Assembly: GCA_023460795.1 (NCBI GenBank) | Contig: JAEWPC010000033.1 | Coordinates: forward strand, 1-64,000 | DNA: 64,000 nucleotides | Direction: 5' to 3' | DNA from: Bacillota bacterium | GTDB lineage: Bacteria > Bacillota > Bacilli > Paenibacillales > Paenibacillaceae | In this document: positions 35,610-43,667 of the stretch, one piece after another | Layout of the letters: each line of letters begins with the position of its first letter | Position numbering within the stretch: position 1 is the first letter of the stretch | The notes under the pieces: model-generated | The model's input: only the letters and a program-made list of their open reading frames with translations | Databases searched by the model: none | Told to the model about the DNA's origin: nothing | Made by a program: the position numbers and the translations under genes

Positions 35610-36872
35610 ATGGAAGATAGACTGAATTGGGCGGGCAACTACCGATACGATTCTTCGGAAATCATCGAACCGGGAAGTCTGGAAGAGGTTAGAGAGATCA
35701 TCTTTCGTACTCCGACAATCCGCGCGCTCGGCTCGCGCCACTCCTTCAACGGGATCGCCGATACGCAAGGGACTCAGCTCTCGCTGCGCAAGCTGAATCG
35801 GATCATCGAGCTTGACAAGGCGAAGGGGACGGTGACCGTCGAAGGCGGCATTCGGTATGGCGAGCTGTGCGGCTATCTGAATGATCAAGGGTATGCCCTG
35901 CACAACCTGGCTTCGCTCCCGCATATCAGCGTAGCAGGTGCCGTAGCGACCGCAACGCATGGCTCGGGCGATCGGAATCAAGGGTTGGCCGGCGTCGTGC
36001 GTTCCATCGAGCTGGTGAAGGCGAACGGAGAAACCGTCGTGCTGACGCGAGGTACGGACAGCGATTTCGAAGGTGCTGTCGTCGGGCTCGGCGGACTGGG
36101 CGTCGTAACGAAGCTTCAGCTCGACGTGGTGCCTGCTTTCCAGGTAAGCCAGACGGTGTATGATGAGCTTCCTCTGTCGGCGCTTGAAGACGGGGGATTA
36201 GAACGGATTTTCTCTTCCGCATACAGCGTCAGCCTGTTTACGAGCTGGGAAGGTCCAAACTTTAATCAAGTTTGGGTGAAACGGAAGCTGAGCGGCGAGG
36301 GTGAAGACCATTCGTCCGATTTCTTCGGGGCCACGGCAGCGCCGGCCAAGCGGCATCCCGTGCCCGGCCAGTCCGAGGTGAATTGCAGCGAGCAATCCGG
36401 GCTTCCGGGGCCATGGCACGAGCGGTTACCGCATTTTCGCATGGAATTCACGCCAAGCGCGGGCAACGAGCTGCAAAGCGAATATTTCGTGCCGCGGCAG
36501 CATGCCTTAGAGGCATTGCGTGCATTAGACAAGCTGCGCGGGCGCATTGCGCCCCTACTCTATATTTCCGAGGTACGCACGATCGCCGCGGACGGCTTCT
36601 GGATGAGTCCGTGCTACAAGCAGGATAGCATTGGTTTGCACTTCACATGGAAGCCGGAATGGGAGCGCGTCCGCCAAGTGCTTCCGCTGATCGAGCGGGA
36701 ACTGGAGGCGTTCGGCGTGCGCCCTCACTGGGGGAAGCTGTTCACGATGGAGCCCGGCATGGTGCAAGCGCGGTATGAGCGGCTGCCGGATTTCCGAAGC
36801 TTACTGCTCCGTTACGATCCAACCGGGAAGTTCAGGAACGCGTTCCTGGATGCTTACGTGATGCAATCCTAG
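35610..36872 (+). CDS. FAD-binding oxidoreductase, alditol/aldonolactone oxidase family
   Basis: It has 420 residues of the vanillyl-alcohol-oxidase fold. The FAD-binding part contains RALGSRHSFNGIAD (His44 at the position of covalent FAD attachment in alditol oxidase) and SVAGAVATATHGSG. The C-terminal substrate part ends with HWGKLFTMEPGMVQARYER and FRSLLLRYDPTGKFRNAF, typical of AldO and L-gulonolactone-type oxidases. It probably oxidises a sugar alcohol or aldonolactone with oxygen, releasing peroxide. A TATAAT-like element at 35559-35564 lies upstream but lacks a clear -35. It is divergent from the large nuclease gene. A short stretch around residues 225-260 is unusually rich in charged and proline residues. 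Confidence 0.9.
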   Translation: MEDRLNWAGNYRYDSSEIIEPGSLEEVREIIFRTPTIRALGSRHSFNGIADTQGTQLSLRKLNRIIELDKAKGTVTVEGGIRYGELCGYLNDQGYALHNLASLPHISVAGAVATATHGSGDRNQGLAGVVRSIELVKANGETVVLTRGTDSDFEGAVVGLGGLGVVTKLQLDVVPAFQVSQTVYDELPLSALEDGGLERIFSSAYSVSLFTSWEGPNFNQVWVKRKLSGEGEDHSSDFFGATAAPAKRHPVPGQSEVNCSEQSGLPGPWHERLPHFRMEFTPSAGNELQSEYFVPRQHALEALRALDKLRGRIAPLLYISEVRTIAADGFWMSPCYKQDSIGLHFTWKPEWERVRQVLPLIERELEAFGVRPHWGKLFTMEPGMVQARYERLPDFRSLLLRYDPTGKFRNAFLDAYVMQS

Positions 36873-36881
36873 CATCGGCAA

Positions 36882-36920
36882 GGAGCCGCACCCTCGGTTT
36901 GAGGGGCGGCTCCGTCTTTT
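36882..36920. terminator. Terminator between the oxidase and anti-sigma genes
   Basis: GGAGCCGC and CCTC pair with GAGG and GCGGCTCC around a 5-nt loop, with one bulged base on each arm. GTCTTTTA follows on the plus strand. It probably serves the rightward oxidase gene mainly and overlaps the stop codon of the leftward gene. Confidence 0.75.
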
Positions 36921-38334
36921 ATTCGAGGTTCTCGGGAGCGTATTTCACGTTCGCCATCATTGCAAGCAGAATCGGTCGGGCTTTGTCCAGCTCCGCCAGC
37001 TTGTAAGTGATCTCGACGTACACGCGATGGTCGGCATCGTACTCTACCAAGAAGTAATCCGTCCGCGATTCGGAATCCGACGCTCTCGCGGCCGTACCCG
37101 CGTAGTTAGGGACGACGGCGAGATCGTCCTCGTAGGTTAGCGGAACGTCTGGCGCACCTTCGCGGAACGTGAGCGATCCTTTCCCTTTCATCAAATCATA
37201 CGAGTGGCTTCCATCACCGTTCTTCACCGGCATGGCATTGTTAGGCAGGAACAATCCGAAATCCTCCGTATCCGCCTGATACCATTGCGAATATAGATCG
37301 TACCCGCCGATTTTCATCCGCAACGATCGAATGCGATCGAACAGAAGAGCGTCGGTATGAAGCGGCTGCTTCATATACCGATAGCCGTCGAGCTTCAAGT
37401 CCGTAGCCGGCAACGCTTGAACGGCGGATTGCGGCGTAGGAATGCGTTCCAGCCTATCTCCTCGTTCCGAATAACGATAGCTGCGGAAATCGTCCTCCGT
37501 TACCGCGTTGAACGTATGAGTCAGCGAATCGTAGACGAGGGAATCAGGATAGGTTAACCCTAACGGACGATAGACTTCGGCGGATCGAATCTCGTTGCCG
37601 AATTTCCTGTAAAGCACAACGGTGCTGCTCTTGGAACGGTGCGATTCGACGAACTCGCTGCGGCCGTCCCCGTCGATGTCCGCCTCCACTCCCGGAATGT
37701 CCGTTCTGAAATCGATCGCCGCGGCACCGTCGTCGAACCGAACCCAAGCCGAATAGACGCAGTTGGGCAAGATACATCCGTTACCGTTGATCCTTACGTG
37801 CGGCTCCCCGAATAAAGCGCTGCTCTCTAGAGCAAATTGGTCCAATAAACCATAGCCGAAGTCGTAGAACTGGTCGTCCGGCGTCGAGTCCAGCTTCGTC
37901 TCGAACGATACGGCAAGGTGCGGCACTTCATCGTCCGGCGTAGTCGTATAGCTGTAGAATGTGCCAAGTCCCTCGAAACGCTGGCTGTCCGTAATCGTAA
38001 CGGACGACCTGGGGATGCGCTTCATTGTTGTATAGTAATCCTCGTTCGAGGTGAACGGCACATAGGTAAGCGCAACGGATTCGTGCGGCCCCTCTGCCTG
38101 CACGCCCGCGACGCTAGCGTCGTTCGTATTCGTTCCGCTCAGCGCCCATACCGTGGCTGCGATGCACACGATCAATGCGGCTGCTGCCGAAGTCCATCCT
38201 CGCCAACTGCCTTTCCTCGTGCCCCCGCGAGCAATCGCCGCGTTCACCGCTTGCTTCATCTCGTCGGTGAACACCAACTCTAGTTCCATCCGGCCACGCG
38301 CGCGACGATACCAATCGGGTTTAACGCTGTTCAT
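36919..38334 (-). CDS. Membrane protein downstream of an ECF sigma factor, probable anti-sigma factor
   Basis: It has 471 residues. A basic, charged N-terminal 45 residues (cytoplasmic) precede a single membrane helix (about 49-66, AAAALIVCIAATVWAL) and a large extracytoplasmic part with no family I recognise. The outer part includes DIDGDGRSEF, which resembles a calcium-binding FG-GAP-type loop. It overlaps the sigma gene 38321-38866 by 14 nt, the usual arrangement for a sigma/anti-sigma pair. The N-terminus lacks the HxxxCxxC zinc motif. The anti-sigma role is inferred from position and topology. Confidence 0.6.
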   Translation of the reverse strand: MNSVKPDWYRRARGRMELELVFTDEMKQAVNAAIARGGTRKGSWRGWTSAAAALIVCIAATVWALSGTNTNDASVAGVQAEGPHESVALTYVPFTSNEDYYTTMKRIPRSSVTITDSQRFEGLGTFYSYTTTPDDEVPHLAVSFETKLDSTPDDQFYDFGYGLLDQFALESSALFGEPHVRINGNGCILPNCVYSAWVRFDDGAAAIDFRTDIPGVEADIDGDGRSEFVESHRSKSSTVVLYRKFGNEIRSAEVYRPLGLTYPDSLVYDSLTHTFNAVTEDDFRSYRYSERGDRLERIPTPQSAVQALPATDLKLDGYRYMKQPLHTDALLFDRIRSLRMKIGGYDLYSQWYQADTEDFGLFLPNNAMPVKNGDGSHSYDLMKGKGSLTFREGAPDVPLTYEDDLAVVPNYAGTAARASDSESRTDYFLVEYDADHRVYVEITYKLAELDKARPILLAMMANVKYAPENLE

Positions 38335-38866
38335 ATTCCCACCTCTTCTTTAACTGAGCTTCGACCTTCTGTCTTGCCCGGTGAAGCCTGGATTTAACCG
38401 TGCCTTCCGGGATGCGGAGCAAATCGGAAATTTCCTGTACCGATAGCTCGTGCTGCAAGTCAAGGACGAGCGCCTCGCGTAGCTTGCCCGGCAACGCCAT
38501 CACGATGAGCCAGATCTCGTCGGCGGATTGCTTGCCCATAAATGCGGCTTCCGCCGACATCGCCGTCTGCCGCGGCTTGATGTTGGCGAACGACAGCACC
38601 CGTCGAATATAGCTTGAAGATATGTAATTGAGAGCAGTATTGCGGGTAATCGCGAACAACCACGTTTTCAAGCTGGACTGTCCGCGAAAGGAATCGATTT
38701 TGTAATGCGCTTTAATGAAAGTCTCTTGCGCGACGTCTTTCGCCAGCTCCCTGTCTTTCGTGATGGCATAGGCGTATTTCAGCACATCGTCGCCGAATTC
38801 GTCCATAAGCTCGTCGAGGGAGAACGATTCGACGGCGCTGACGTGCTTCAAATATTCCAACCCCAT
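38321..38866 (-). CDS. ECF RNA polymerase sigma factor
   Basis: It has 181 residues. Region 2 reads LKYAYAITKDRELAKDVAQETFIKA (split by the DxxQETF core-binding signature) then LKTWLFAITRNTALNY. Region 4 reads LSVQEISDLLRIPEGTVKSRLHRAR. The start at 38866 follows GGAGGTGAGCAA. It resembles Bacillus SigW/SigM/SigY-type ECF factors, but the exact group cannot be fixed by eye. It is divergent from a second ECF module 217 bp away. It is expected to control its own operon. Confidence 0.93.
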   Translation of the reverse strand: MGLEYLKHVSAVESFSLDELMDEFGDDVLKYAYAITKDRELAKDVAQETFIKAHYKIDSFRGQSSLKTWLFAITRNTALNYISSSYIRRVLSFANIKPRQTAMSAEAAFMGKQSADEIWLIVMALPGKLREALVLDLQHELSVQEISDLLRIPEGTVKSRLHRARQKVEAQLKKRWEYEQR

Positions 38867-38884
38867 TTGCTCACCTCCATCCCA

Positions 38885-38913
38885 TTAGACAGGAACGGAC
38901 TGACGCGCGTTCC
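38885..38913 (-). promoter_or_regulatory. Candidate ECF-type promoter for the leftward sigma operon
   Basis: On the minus strand GGAAC is followed after 18 nt by GTCTAA, close to ECF promoters of the GGAAC/GTCTAA kind and 19 nt before the start codon. The same sequence also resembles a diverged copy of the AACGGAAC...GTTCC palindrome seen at 58.2 kb, so it may be a repeat. Confidence 0.35.
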
Positions 38914-39028
38914 GTTATTTTCCGCCTATTATTATTGCCTTCATAAAACAATAGGCGTTTTCTTTCATATTTGCTAGACTGAACAATGGATGATAGAATC
39001 GCTTATCTAAATCTTTCTAATACAACGT

Positions 39029-39058
39029 TGCAACCTTTCGGCGGACATCCGCGTCTGA
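39029..39058 (+). promoter_or_regulatory. Candidate autoregulatory ECF promoter
   Basis: TGCAACCTTT (from 39029) and CGTCTGA (39052-39058) are spaced as in ECF promoters with an AAC -35 core and CGTC -10 core. They lie directly upstream of the rightward sigma gene, whose GTG start is at 39084. Autoregulation is the usual behaviour of such factors and is inferred here. Confidence 0.55.
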
Positions 39059-39083
39059 GAGGGTGCATGGGAGGTGGATCTTC

Positions 39084-39632
39084 GTGATCGAGCCGGCTCT
39101 CATCAAATCCGCGCAAGCGGGCGATCGGGAAGCTCTCGTGGCGCTGCTTCGCGACATCGAGAAACATGTGTACCGCACGGCGTATTACTTGCTGAACAAC
39201 GAGCAAGACGCGATGGATGCGGCGCAAGAGGCGCTAATACGAATTTATACGAAAATCAACACGTACGAGGAGAAAGCCCAGTTTCGGACTTGGGTCCAGA
39301 AAATCGTTACGAATATTTGCATAGATAAATTTCGGCGCAAACGTCCGTCCGTATCGATCGACGAGCATGAATTGGTGTTCGAGTCGAGGGACAACGTAGA
39401 AACCGAGGTGCTGACGGCCTATGCGGCGGAAGAAATACGGGATGCGATCGGCAAGCTGCCGGAGCATCATCGCAGCGTCGTCGTGCTCCGTTACTTGCAG
39501 GATTTTTCGTACAACGAAATCGCGGACTCGCTCGATCTGCCGCTGAATACGGTCAAATCGTACTTGTTCCGAGCACGGCAACAACTGCAAATATTACTCC
39601 ACGATTATCAGAAAGGTGGTGTCCGGGGATGA
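39084..39632 (+). CDS. ECF RNA polymerase sigma factor
   Basis: The likely start is GTG 39084, 9 nt after GGGAGGTGG, giving 182 residues; a GTG at 39063 would place the ribosome binding site inside the gene. Region 2 reads YYLLNNEQDAMDAAQEALIRIY and FRTWVQKIVTNICIDKFRR. Region 4 reads LPEHHRSVVVLRYLQDFSY, then NEIADSLDLPLNTVKSYLFRAR. This matches SigW-like factors. It overlaps the anti-sigma gene by 4 nt. The factor probably responds to envelope stress. Confidence 0.93.
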   Translation: MIEPALIKSAQAGDREALVALLRDIEKHVYRTAYYLLNNEQDAMDAAQEALIRIYTKINTYEEKAQFRTWVQKIVTNICIDKFRRKRPSVSIDEHELVFESRDNVETEVLTAYAAEEIRDAIGKLPEHHRSVVVLRYLQDFSYNEIADSLDLPLNTVKSYLFRARQQLQILLHDYQKGGVRG

Positions 39633-40651
39633 ATTGCCAAGAGGTGATGGAACTCATGCAGCGTCATGTGGATGGGGATTTGGATCAACAGGAAACCGCG
39701 CTCATGACGGCTCATATTGGCGGATGCCCGGAGTGCGCCGTAATGCTGGAGCGGCTTCAGCGGCTGTCCGATGACTTATCGCAATTGCCTCGCGTCGTGC
39801 CGAAGTTCAGCATCGTCGACGCGATTATGCCTCAGCTTGATCGTCTGGAAGCTGAGCGGCTGAACCAATCGGCGCAAGAGGAGACTGACACGCAAGTCGT
39901 CGTTCCGCCGATCCGTTCCGAGCGTCCGCGGGGGCGTCTGCTGCGCAGATGGTCCGGCATCGTGGCAGCCGGCATCGTTGCGGGCCTGCTGTTGATCTCT
40001 CAGCAGCTCCAATTATCTACCAACCATAGCGATAACGACGCGGCTGCACCGAGCGATTTCAGAAACTCCGCACCCGGGGCGAATGAACTTCAATACGCGA
40101 CAACGATGGAAGATGGCGAAGCCCCGGCAGCAGCGCCTCAAGCAAGCGAATCCGAGCCGAGCTCGTCCGCGAAGATGGCGCCGCCGGAATCGCTCTCGGG
40201 CGGCGCCGCCCAGGAAGCCCCGCCGGCTTCCGTGCAGAGGATCGATAACGGCAACGCGGCTTCGATCGCGGAGCCTAATATCAATAGTGCCGAAGTGGCC
40301 GATCAGTACGGAGTCACCACATTCGAGACTCCGACCCTCGAGTCCGTAGAGGGAGCCCAATCCAAATCGGCGGATGTAAATTCGGTCACCGGCTTCGCCG
40401 CCCAGGCAACGGCGCTCGTATCGCCCGACGGCCAATGGCGAGCCGCCGCGATCGAAGGCGACGGGACGCTCCGGATCTATGCGACGAAGGACGATAGCTT
40501 AGTATTCGAATCAGAGCAACGCTCGGGCTCGCTGGCCGGCCTCTCGTGGGATCCGGAAAGCAAGCAGCTGACGTACACGTGGACCGACGAGAAGGGCCAT
40601 TCCACTGCCCTTGCCTATAGCGTGGATGATATTCAAGAAATTAAGCCTTAA
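39629..40651 (+). CDS. Zinc-finger anti-sigma factor
   Basis: It has 340 residues. The N-terminal ZAS motif reads MNCQEVMELMQRHVDGDL followed by HIGGCPECAVML (His-x3-Cys-x2-Cys), the zinc-binding sigma-inhibiting domain. One membrane helix (about 112-127, GIVAAGIVAGLLLISQQL) is followed by a long Ala/Pro/Ser/Glu-rich extracytoplasmic stretch. A C-terminal part with SPDGQWRAAAIEGDGTLRI resembles a single beta-propeller-like blade. It is translationally coupled to the ECF sigma gene and should sequester that factor until a signal triggers its proteolysis. Confidence 0.88.
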   Translation: MNCQEVMELMQRHVDGDLDQQETALMTAHIGGCPECAVMLERLQRLSDDLSQLPRVVPKFSIVDAIMPQLDRLEAERLNQSAQEETDTQVVVPPIRSERPRGRLLRRWSGIVAAGIVAGLLLISQQLQLSTNHSDNDAAAPSDFRNSAPGANELQYATTMEDGEAPAAAPQASESEPSSSAKMAPPESLSGGAAQEAPPASVQRIDNGNAASIAEPNINSAEVADQYGVTTFETPTLESVEGAQSKSADVNSVTGFAAQATALVSPDGQWRAAAIEGDGTLRIYATKDDSLVFESEQRSGSLAGLSWDPESKQLTYTWTDEKGHSTALAYSVDDIQEIKP

Positions 40652-40784
40652 GACAAGTCACCTATCTTGCACCTGCGGCGTATAGTATACGGAGAGAGTT
40701 GACGTTCGTTCTATCGGACGGCGTCACGGTCGTTCGCGCACGGTACCATGGGCCGGCCGGCGAACGTTGATATAGATGTCCGAG

Positions 40785-40826
40785 AACAAAGGGATCATGC
40801 CGAATGGTAGGCGTGATCTCTTTGTT
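40785..40826 (+). terminator. Hairpin after the anti-sigma gene
   Basis: A near-perfect 17-bp stem (AACAAAGGGATCATGCC with GGCGTGATCTCTTTGTT) has a weak following T tract (GTGTTATTG). It lies 134 nt after the anti-sigma stop and 60 nt before holA, and is probably the operon terminator. The rest of the 234-bp gap shows only a short palindrome, CGTATAGTATACG, near 40680. Confidence 0.6.
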
Positions 40827-40885
40827 GTGTTATTGTGGATTCAGGAATACGATCGTGCCGCGCAAGCGAAGAAGGAGCATGCAGG

Positions 40886-41917
40886 ATGGACGCCAAACAG
40901 GCTTTTCGCCAGATTAAACAGGGCCAAGTCGCGCCCGTATACATATGCTACGGAACGGAATCCTATCTGATGAACGAGTTCATCGAGCGGCTTGTCGAGC
41001 AGCTCGTGGAGCCGGAGCACCGGGAGATGGCGCTCGTTCGGTTCGACACGGGAGAGTCGCCTGCCGACGCGATACTCGAAGAAGCGGAGACGCTGCCGTT
41101 CCTCGTGCCGAGCAAAGTCGTGCTCGTGCGCGACAGCGTCTTGTTCGCTTCGGGGAAGGAATCGGCGAAAGTCGAGCACCGTCCCGAACGGTTGCTGTCC
41201 TACCTCGAGCAGCCGTCGGAGACGACCGTGCTCGTATTCCTCGTCCCGCACGAGAAGCTGGACGAACGCAAGAAGCTCGTCAAAGCCGCCAAGGCGGCTG
41301 ACTTCGTCATTCCGTTCACGCCTCTGTCGGCCGAGGAGCTCGCGCAATGGATTCATAAACGCGCGACGAGCCGCGGCAGAACGCTCGCGAAGGACGCCGG
41401 CGAGGAGCTGCTGAGGCGCGTCGGCACCGATATGCATTCGCTGGCGGCGGAGATGGACAAGCTGATCCTGCACGCGGGAGCGGAAGGCACCATTACGCTA
41501 GACGCCGTGAACGAGCTTGTCATCGTCGCCACGGAACAGAACGTGTTCCGGTTAACCGAAGAGCTTGCAGCGCTTAGAACGGGCCCGGCGATCGCCCTAT
41601 ACTACGATCTGCTCAGGCAACGCGAGGAACCGATTAAGCTGATGGCGCTCATGGTGCGGCAATTCCGCAACATGCTGCACGTCAAGGAGCTTGCCAGCCA
41701 AGGCTATTCGCCGCAGCAGATGGCAGGGCAGCTCGGATTGCATCCGTATGCGGTTAAGATTACCGCGGAGCAAGCCCGCAAATTCAGCCTGGAGCGGCTG
41801 GCGACGCTGTTGTCGGAGCTTGCGGACCTTGATTACGCGATGAAGACCGGCCAAGTCGACAAGACGCTCGGGCTCGAGCTCTTCCTGCTCAAGACCGGTT
41901 CCGCCGGAGCGAGCTAA
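40886..41917 (+). CDS. holA: DNA polymerase III subunit delta
   Basis: Clamp-loader subunit that opens the beta clamp. I chose ATG 40886 (MDAKQAFRQIKQG), 8 nt after AAGGAG, over the longer frame from 40835; this gives 343 residues. It contains PVYICYGTESYLMNEFIERL near the N-terminus, the AAA-like middle VPHEKLDERKKLVKAA, and a C-terminal collar domain (LYYDLLRQREEPIKLMALMV, then LADLDYAMKTGQVD). B. subtilis has yqeN/holA in the same position before rpsT. Confidence 0.95.
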   Translation: MDAKQAFRQIKQGQVAPVYICYGTESYLMNEFIERLVEQLVEPEHREMALVRFDTGESPADAILEEAETLPFLVPSKVVLVRDSVLFASGKESAKVEHRPERLLSYLEQPSETTVLVFLVPHEKLDERKKLVKAAKAADFVIPFTPLSAEELAQWIHKRATSRGRTLAKDAGEELLRRVGTDMHSLAAEMDKLILHAGAEGTITLDAVNELVIVATEQNVFRLTEELAALRTGPAIALYYDLLRQREEPIKLMALMVRQFRNMLHVKELASQGYSPQQMAGQLGLHPYAVKITAEQARKFSLERLATLLSELADLDYAMKTGQVDKTLGLELFLLKTGSAGAS

Positions 41918-41932
41918 TCTTAACAACAACAG

Positions 41933-41962
41933 AAAAGCCATCCCTGAGGGGGATGGCTTTTT
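41933..41962. terminator. Bidirectional terminator between holA and rpsT
   Basis: AAAAGCCATCCC pairs with GGGATGGCTTTT around a short loop, with A and T tracts on either side, so it can stop transcription from both convergent genes. Confidence 0.93.
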
Positions 41963-42018
41963 CGCTAGCTAACCGTAACTATAAGAGAGCGGTTACCCAA
42001 TATGCATCAGGCACAAGC

Positions 42019-42291
42019 TTACGCTTGCGCGGACAATGCGTTCAATTTCTTGGCCAGACGGGACTTTTTGCGGGCAGCTGCGTTCTTGTGAACGAGCCCT
42101 TTCGTTACCGCTTTATCCAACTTCTTCTGAGCCGCGACCAGTGCCGCTTTAGCAGCAGCAACGTCTGTTCCGACTACTGCTTGATCGGCAATTTTAACGG
42201 CCGTACGCAGTGCGGATTTCTGCGAAGCGTTGCGCAGACGGCGAGCTTCGTTCGTTTTCGTGCGTTTGATAGCGGATTTGATGTTCGGCAT
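42019..42291 (-). CDS. rpsT: 30S ribosomal protein S20
   Basis: It has 90 residues, starting at the ATG at 42291 (MPNIKSAIKRTKTNEARRL) after GGAGGTG. The open frame extends further upstream but that part is the leader. The protein is Lys/Ala-rich and helical, ending LHKNAAARKKSRL-like as GLVHKNAAARKKSRLAKKL. It binds 16S rRNA. It is encoded opposite to holA and gpr, as in B. subtilis. Confidence 0.97.
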   Translation of the reverse strand: MPNIKSAIKRTKTNEARRLRNASQKSALRTAVKIADQAVVGTDVAAAKAALVAAQKKLDKAVTKGLVHKNAAARKKSRLAKKLNALSAQA

Positions 42292-42340
42292 TCTTTTCAC
42301 CTCCTGCAAAACAGAAGTATTTCTCCACACAACTTGTAAC

Positions 42341-42369
42341 ATTCTATCATGGAGGGGGTTAAATAGCAA
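42341..42369 (-). promoter_or_regulatory. Sigma-A promoter of rpsT
   Basis: On the minus strand TTGCTA (42369-42364) and TAGAAT (42346-42341) are separated by 17 nt and lie about 50 nt before the start codon. Confidence 0.7.
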
Positions 42370-42455
42370 GGTAAACATCCCATTGCATGCCGGGTGATCC
42401 CGTATGCCCCTTGCAAGATGACTACCCGCATAGGAAAGGGGATACACACGACTCG

Positions 42456-43454
42456 ATGGACAAAGATTTGGCGTTATACGACATTCGAACGGACCTCGCG
42501 ATCGAGGCGAAGGAGCTGGCGTCACAGGGAGGAGCGGAAATTCCCGGCGTATGGTCGGAGAAGGTCACGCAAGGCGAAGTGACCGTCAGCAGAATGCATA
42601 TCCAAACCGATGAAGGCTCAAGGCGAATCGGCAAAATGCTGGGTCACTACGTCACGCTCGACGTGCCCGGCATGCGTCAGGGCGATACCGAACTTCAGGA
42701 TCAGATCGCAACGACGTTCGCGCAAGAATTCGAGGCGTTCCTGACGCGGATCGGAGTTAACCGAATGGGGAGCGTGCTGATCGTCGGTCTCGGCAACCGC
42801 AACGTAACGCCGGATTCGTTAGGTCCGCTCGTCGTAGAGAACGTCTTGGTGACGCGGCAGTTCTTCGAGCTGATGCCCGATCAGGTCAGTCCGGGCTACC
42901 GGCCGGTCAGCGCGATTGCGCCGGGAGTGCTCGGCACGACGGGAATCGAGTCTAGCGATATTATTCAAGGTATCGTAGAGAAAGCGAAGCCGGACCTCGT
43001 CATCGCGATCGACGCGCTCGCGTCCAAGGCGCTCGAGCGGGTGAACACGACCATACAGATCGCCGATACGGGTATTCATCCGGGCTCGGGCATCGGCAAC
43101 AAGCGCAAAGGGCTCACCAAGGATATACTCGGCGTCCCGGTGATCGGGATCGGAGTCCCCACCGTCGTGTATGCATCGACGATCGTGGGCAGCACGATCG
43201 AGTTGATGGTCGAGCACATGAAGAAGCATACCGAGAATTCCGGCCAACTGTTCGGTACGCTGGGGCAATTGGAGACGAACGAAAGGCTTCAATTAGTGAA
43301 AGAAGTTCTTCAGCCGGTCGGGCACGATCTGCTCGTAACGCCGAAGGAGATCGACAAGTTCATGGAGGATATCGCGAACGTGATCGCCAGCGGGCTCAAC
43401 GCCGCCCTCCACGAGGCCGTAGATACCGATAACGTCGCCGCATATACGCACTGA
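42456..43454 (+). CDS. gpr: GPR endopeptidase (germination protease)
   Basis: It degrades small acid-soluble spore proteins during germination. I chose ATG 42456 because it yields the expected short propeptide; AAAGGGG lies about 14 nt upstream, a long spacing. It has 332 residues. The autoprocessing site is DIRTD|LAIE, residues 9-17. Family signatures follow: SVLIVGLGNRNVTPDSLGPL, APGVLGTTGIESSDII, LVIAIDALASKALERVNTTIQ and GIGVPTVVYAST. It is made as a zymogen in the forespore. It sits in the conserved order rpsT-gpr-spoIIP-yqxA. Confidence 0.97.
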   Translation: MDKDLALYDIRTDLAIEAKELASQGGAEIPGVWSEKVTQGEVTVSRMHIQTDEGSRRIGKMLGHYVTLDVPGMRQGDTELQDQIATTFAQEFEAFLTRIGVNRMGSVLIVGLGNRNVTPDSLGPLVVENVLVTRQFFELMPDQVSPGYRPVSAIAPGVLGTTGIESSDIIQGIVEKAKPDLVIAIDALASKALERVNTTIQIADTGIHPGSGIGNKRKGLTKDILGVPVIGIGVPTVVYASTIVGSTIELMVEHMKKHTENSGQLFGTLGQLETNERLQLVKEVLQPVGHDLLVTPKEIDKFMEDIANVIASGLNAALHEAVDTDNVAAYTH

Positions 43455-43469
43455 ATCCAAGTGACCGCG

Positions 43470-43498
43470 CCGCTCTTCCGCCGAAGAGCGGTTTTTTC
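43470..43498 (+). terminator. Intrinsic terminator after gpr
   Basis: CCGCTCTTC pairs with GAAGAGCGG around CGCC and is followed by six T. Confidence 0.95.
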
Positions 43499-43667
43499 GC
43501 GTGTAGGTTATGCCGTTTATAGACCTTTCCTTAAGGCAATAATGATCATCGGTATTCGGGGGACTTTCTATCAACGATCGTTCTATCAGTCTACTTCCTC
43601 TCATAGGATGGATTAAGAGATCATTCCGAGAGAGAGGGCGCAGTCGACACGCGCCCGGGAGGTACCG

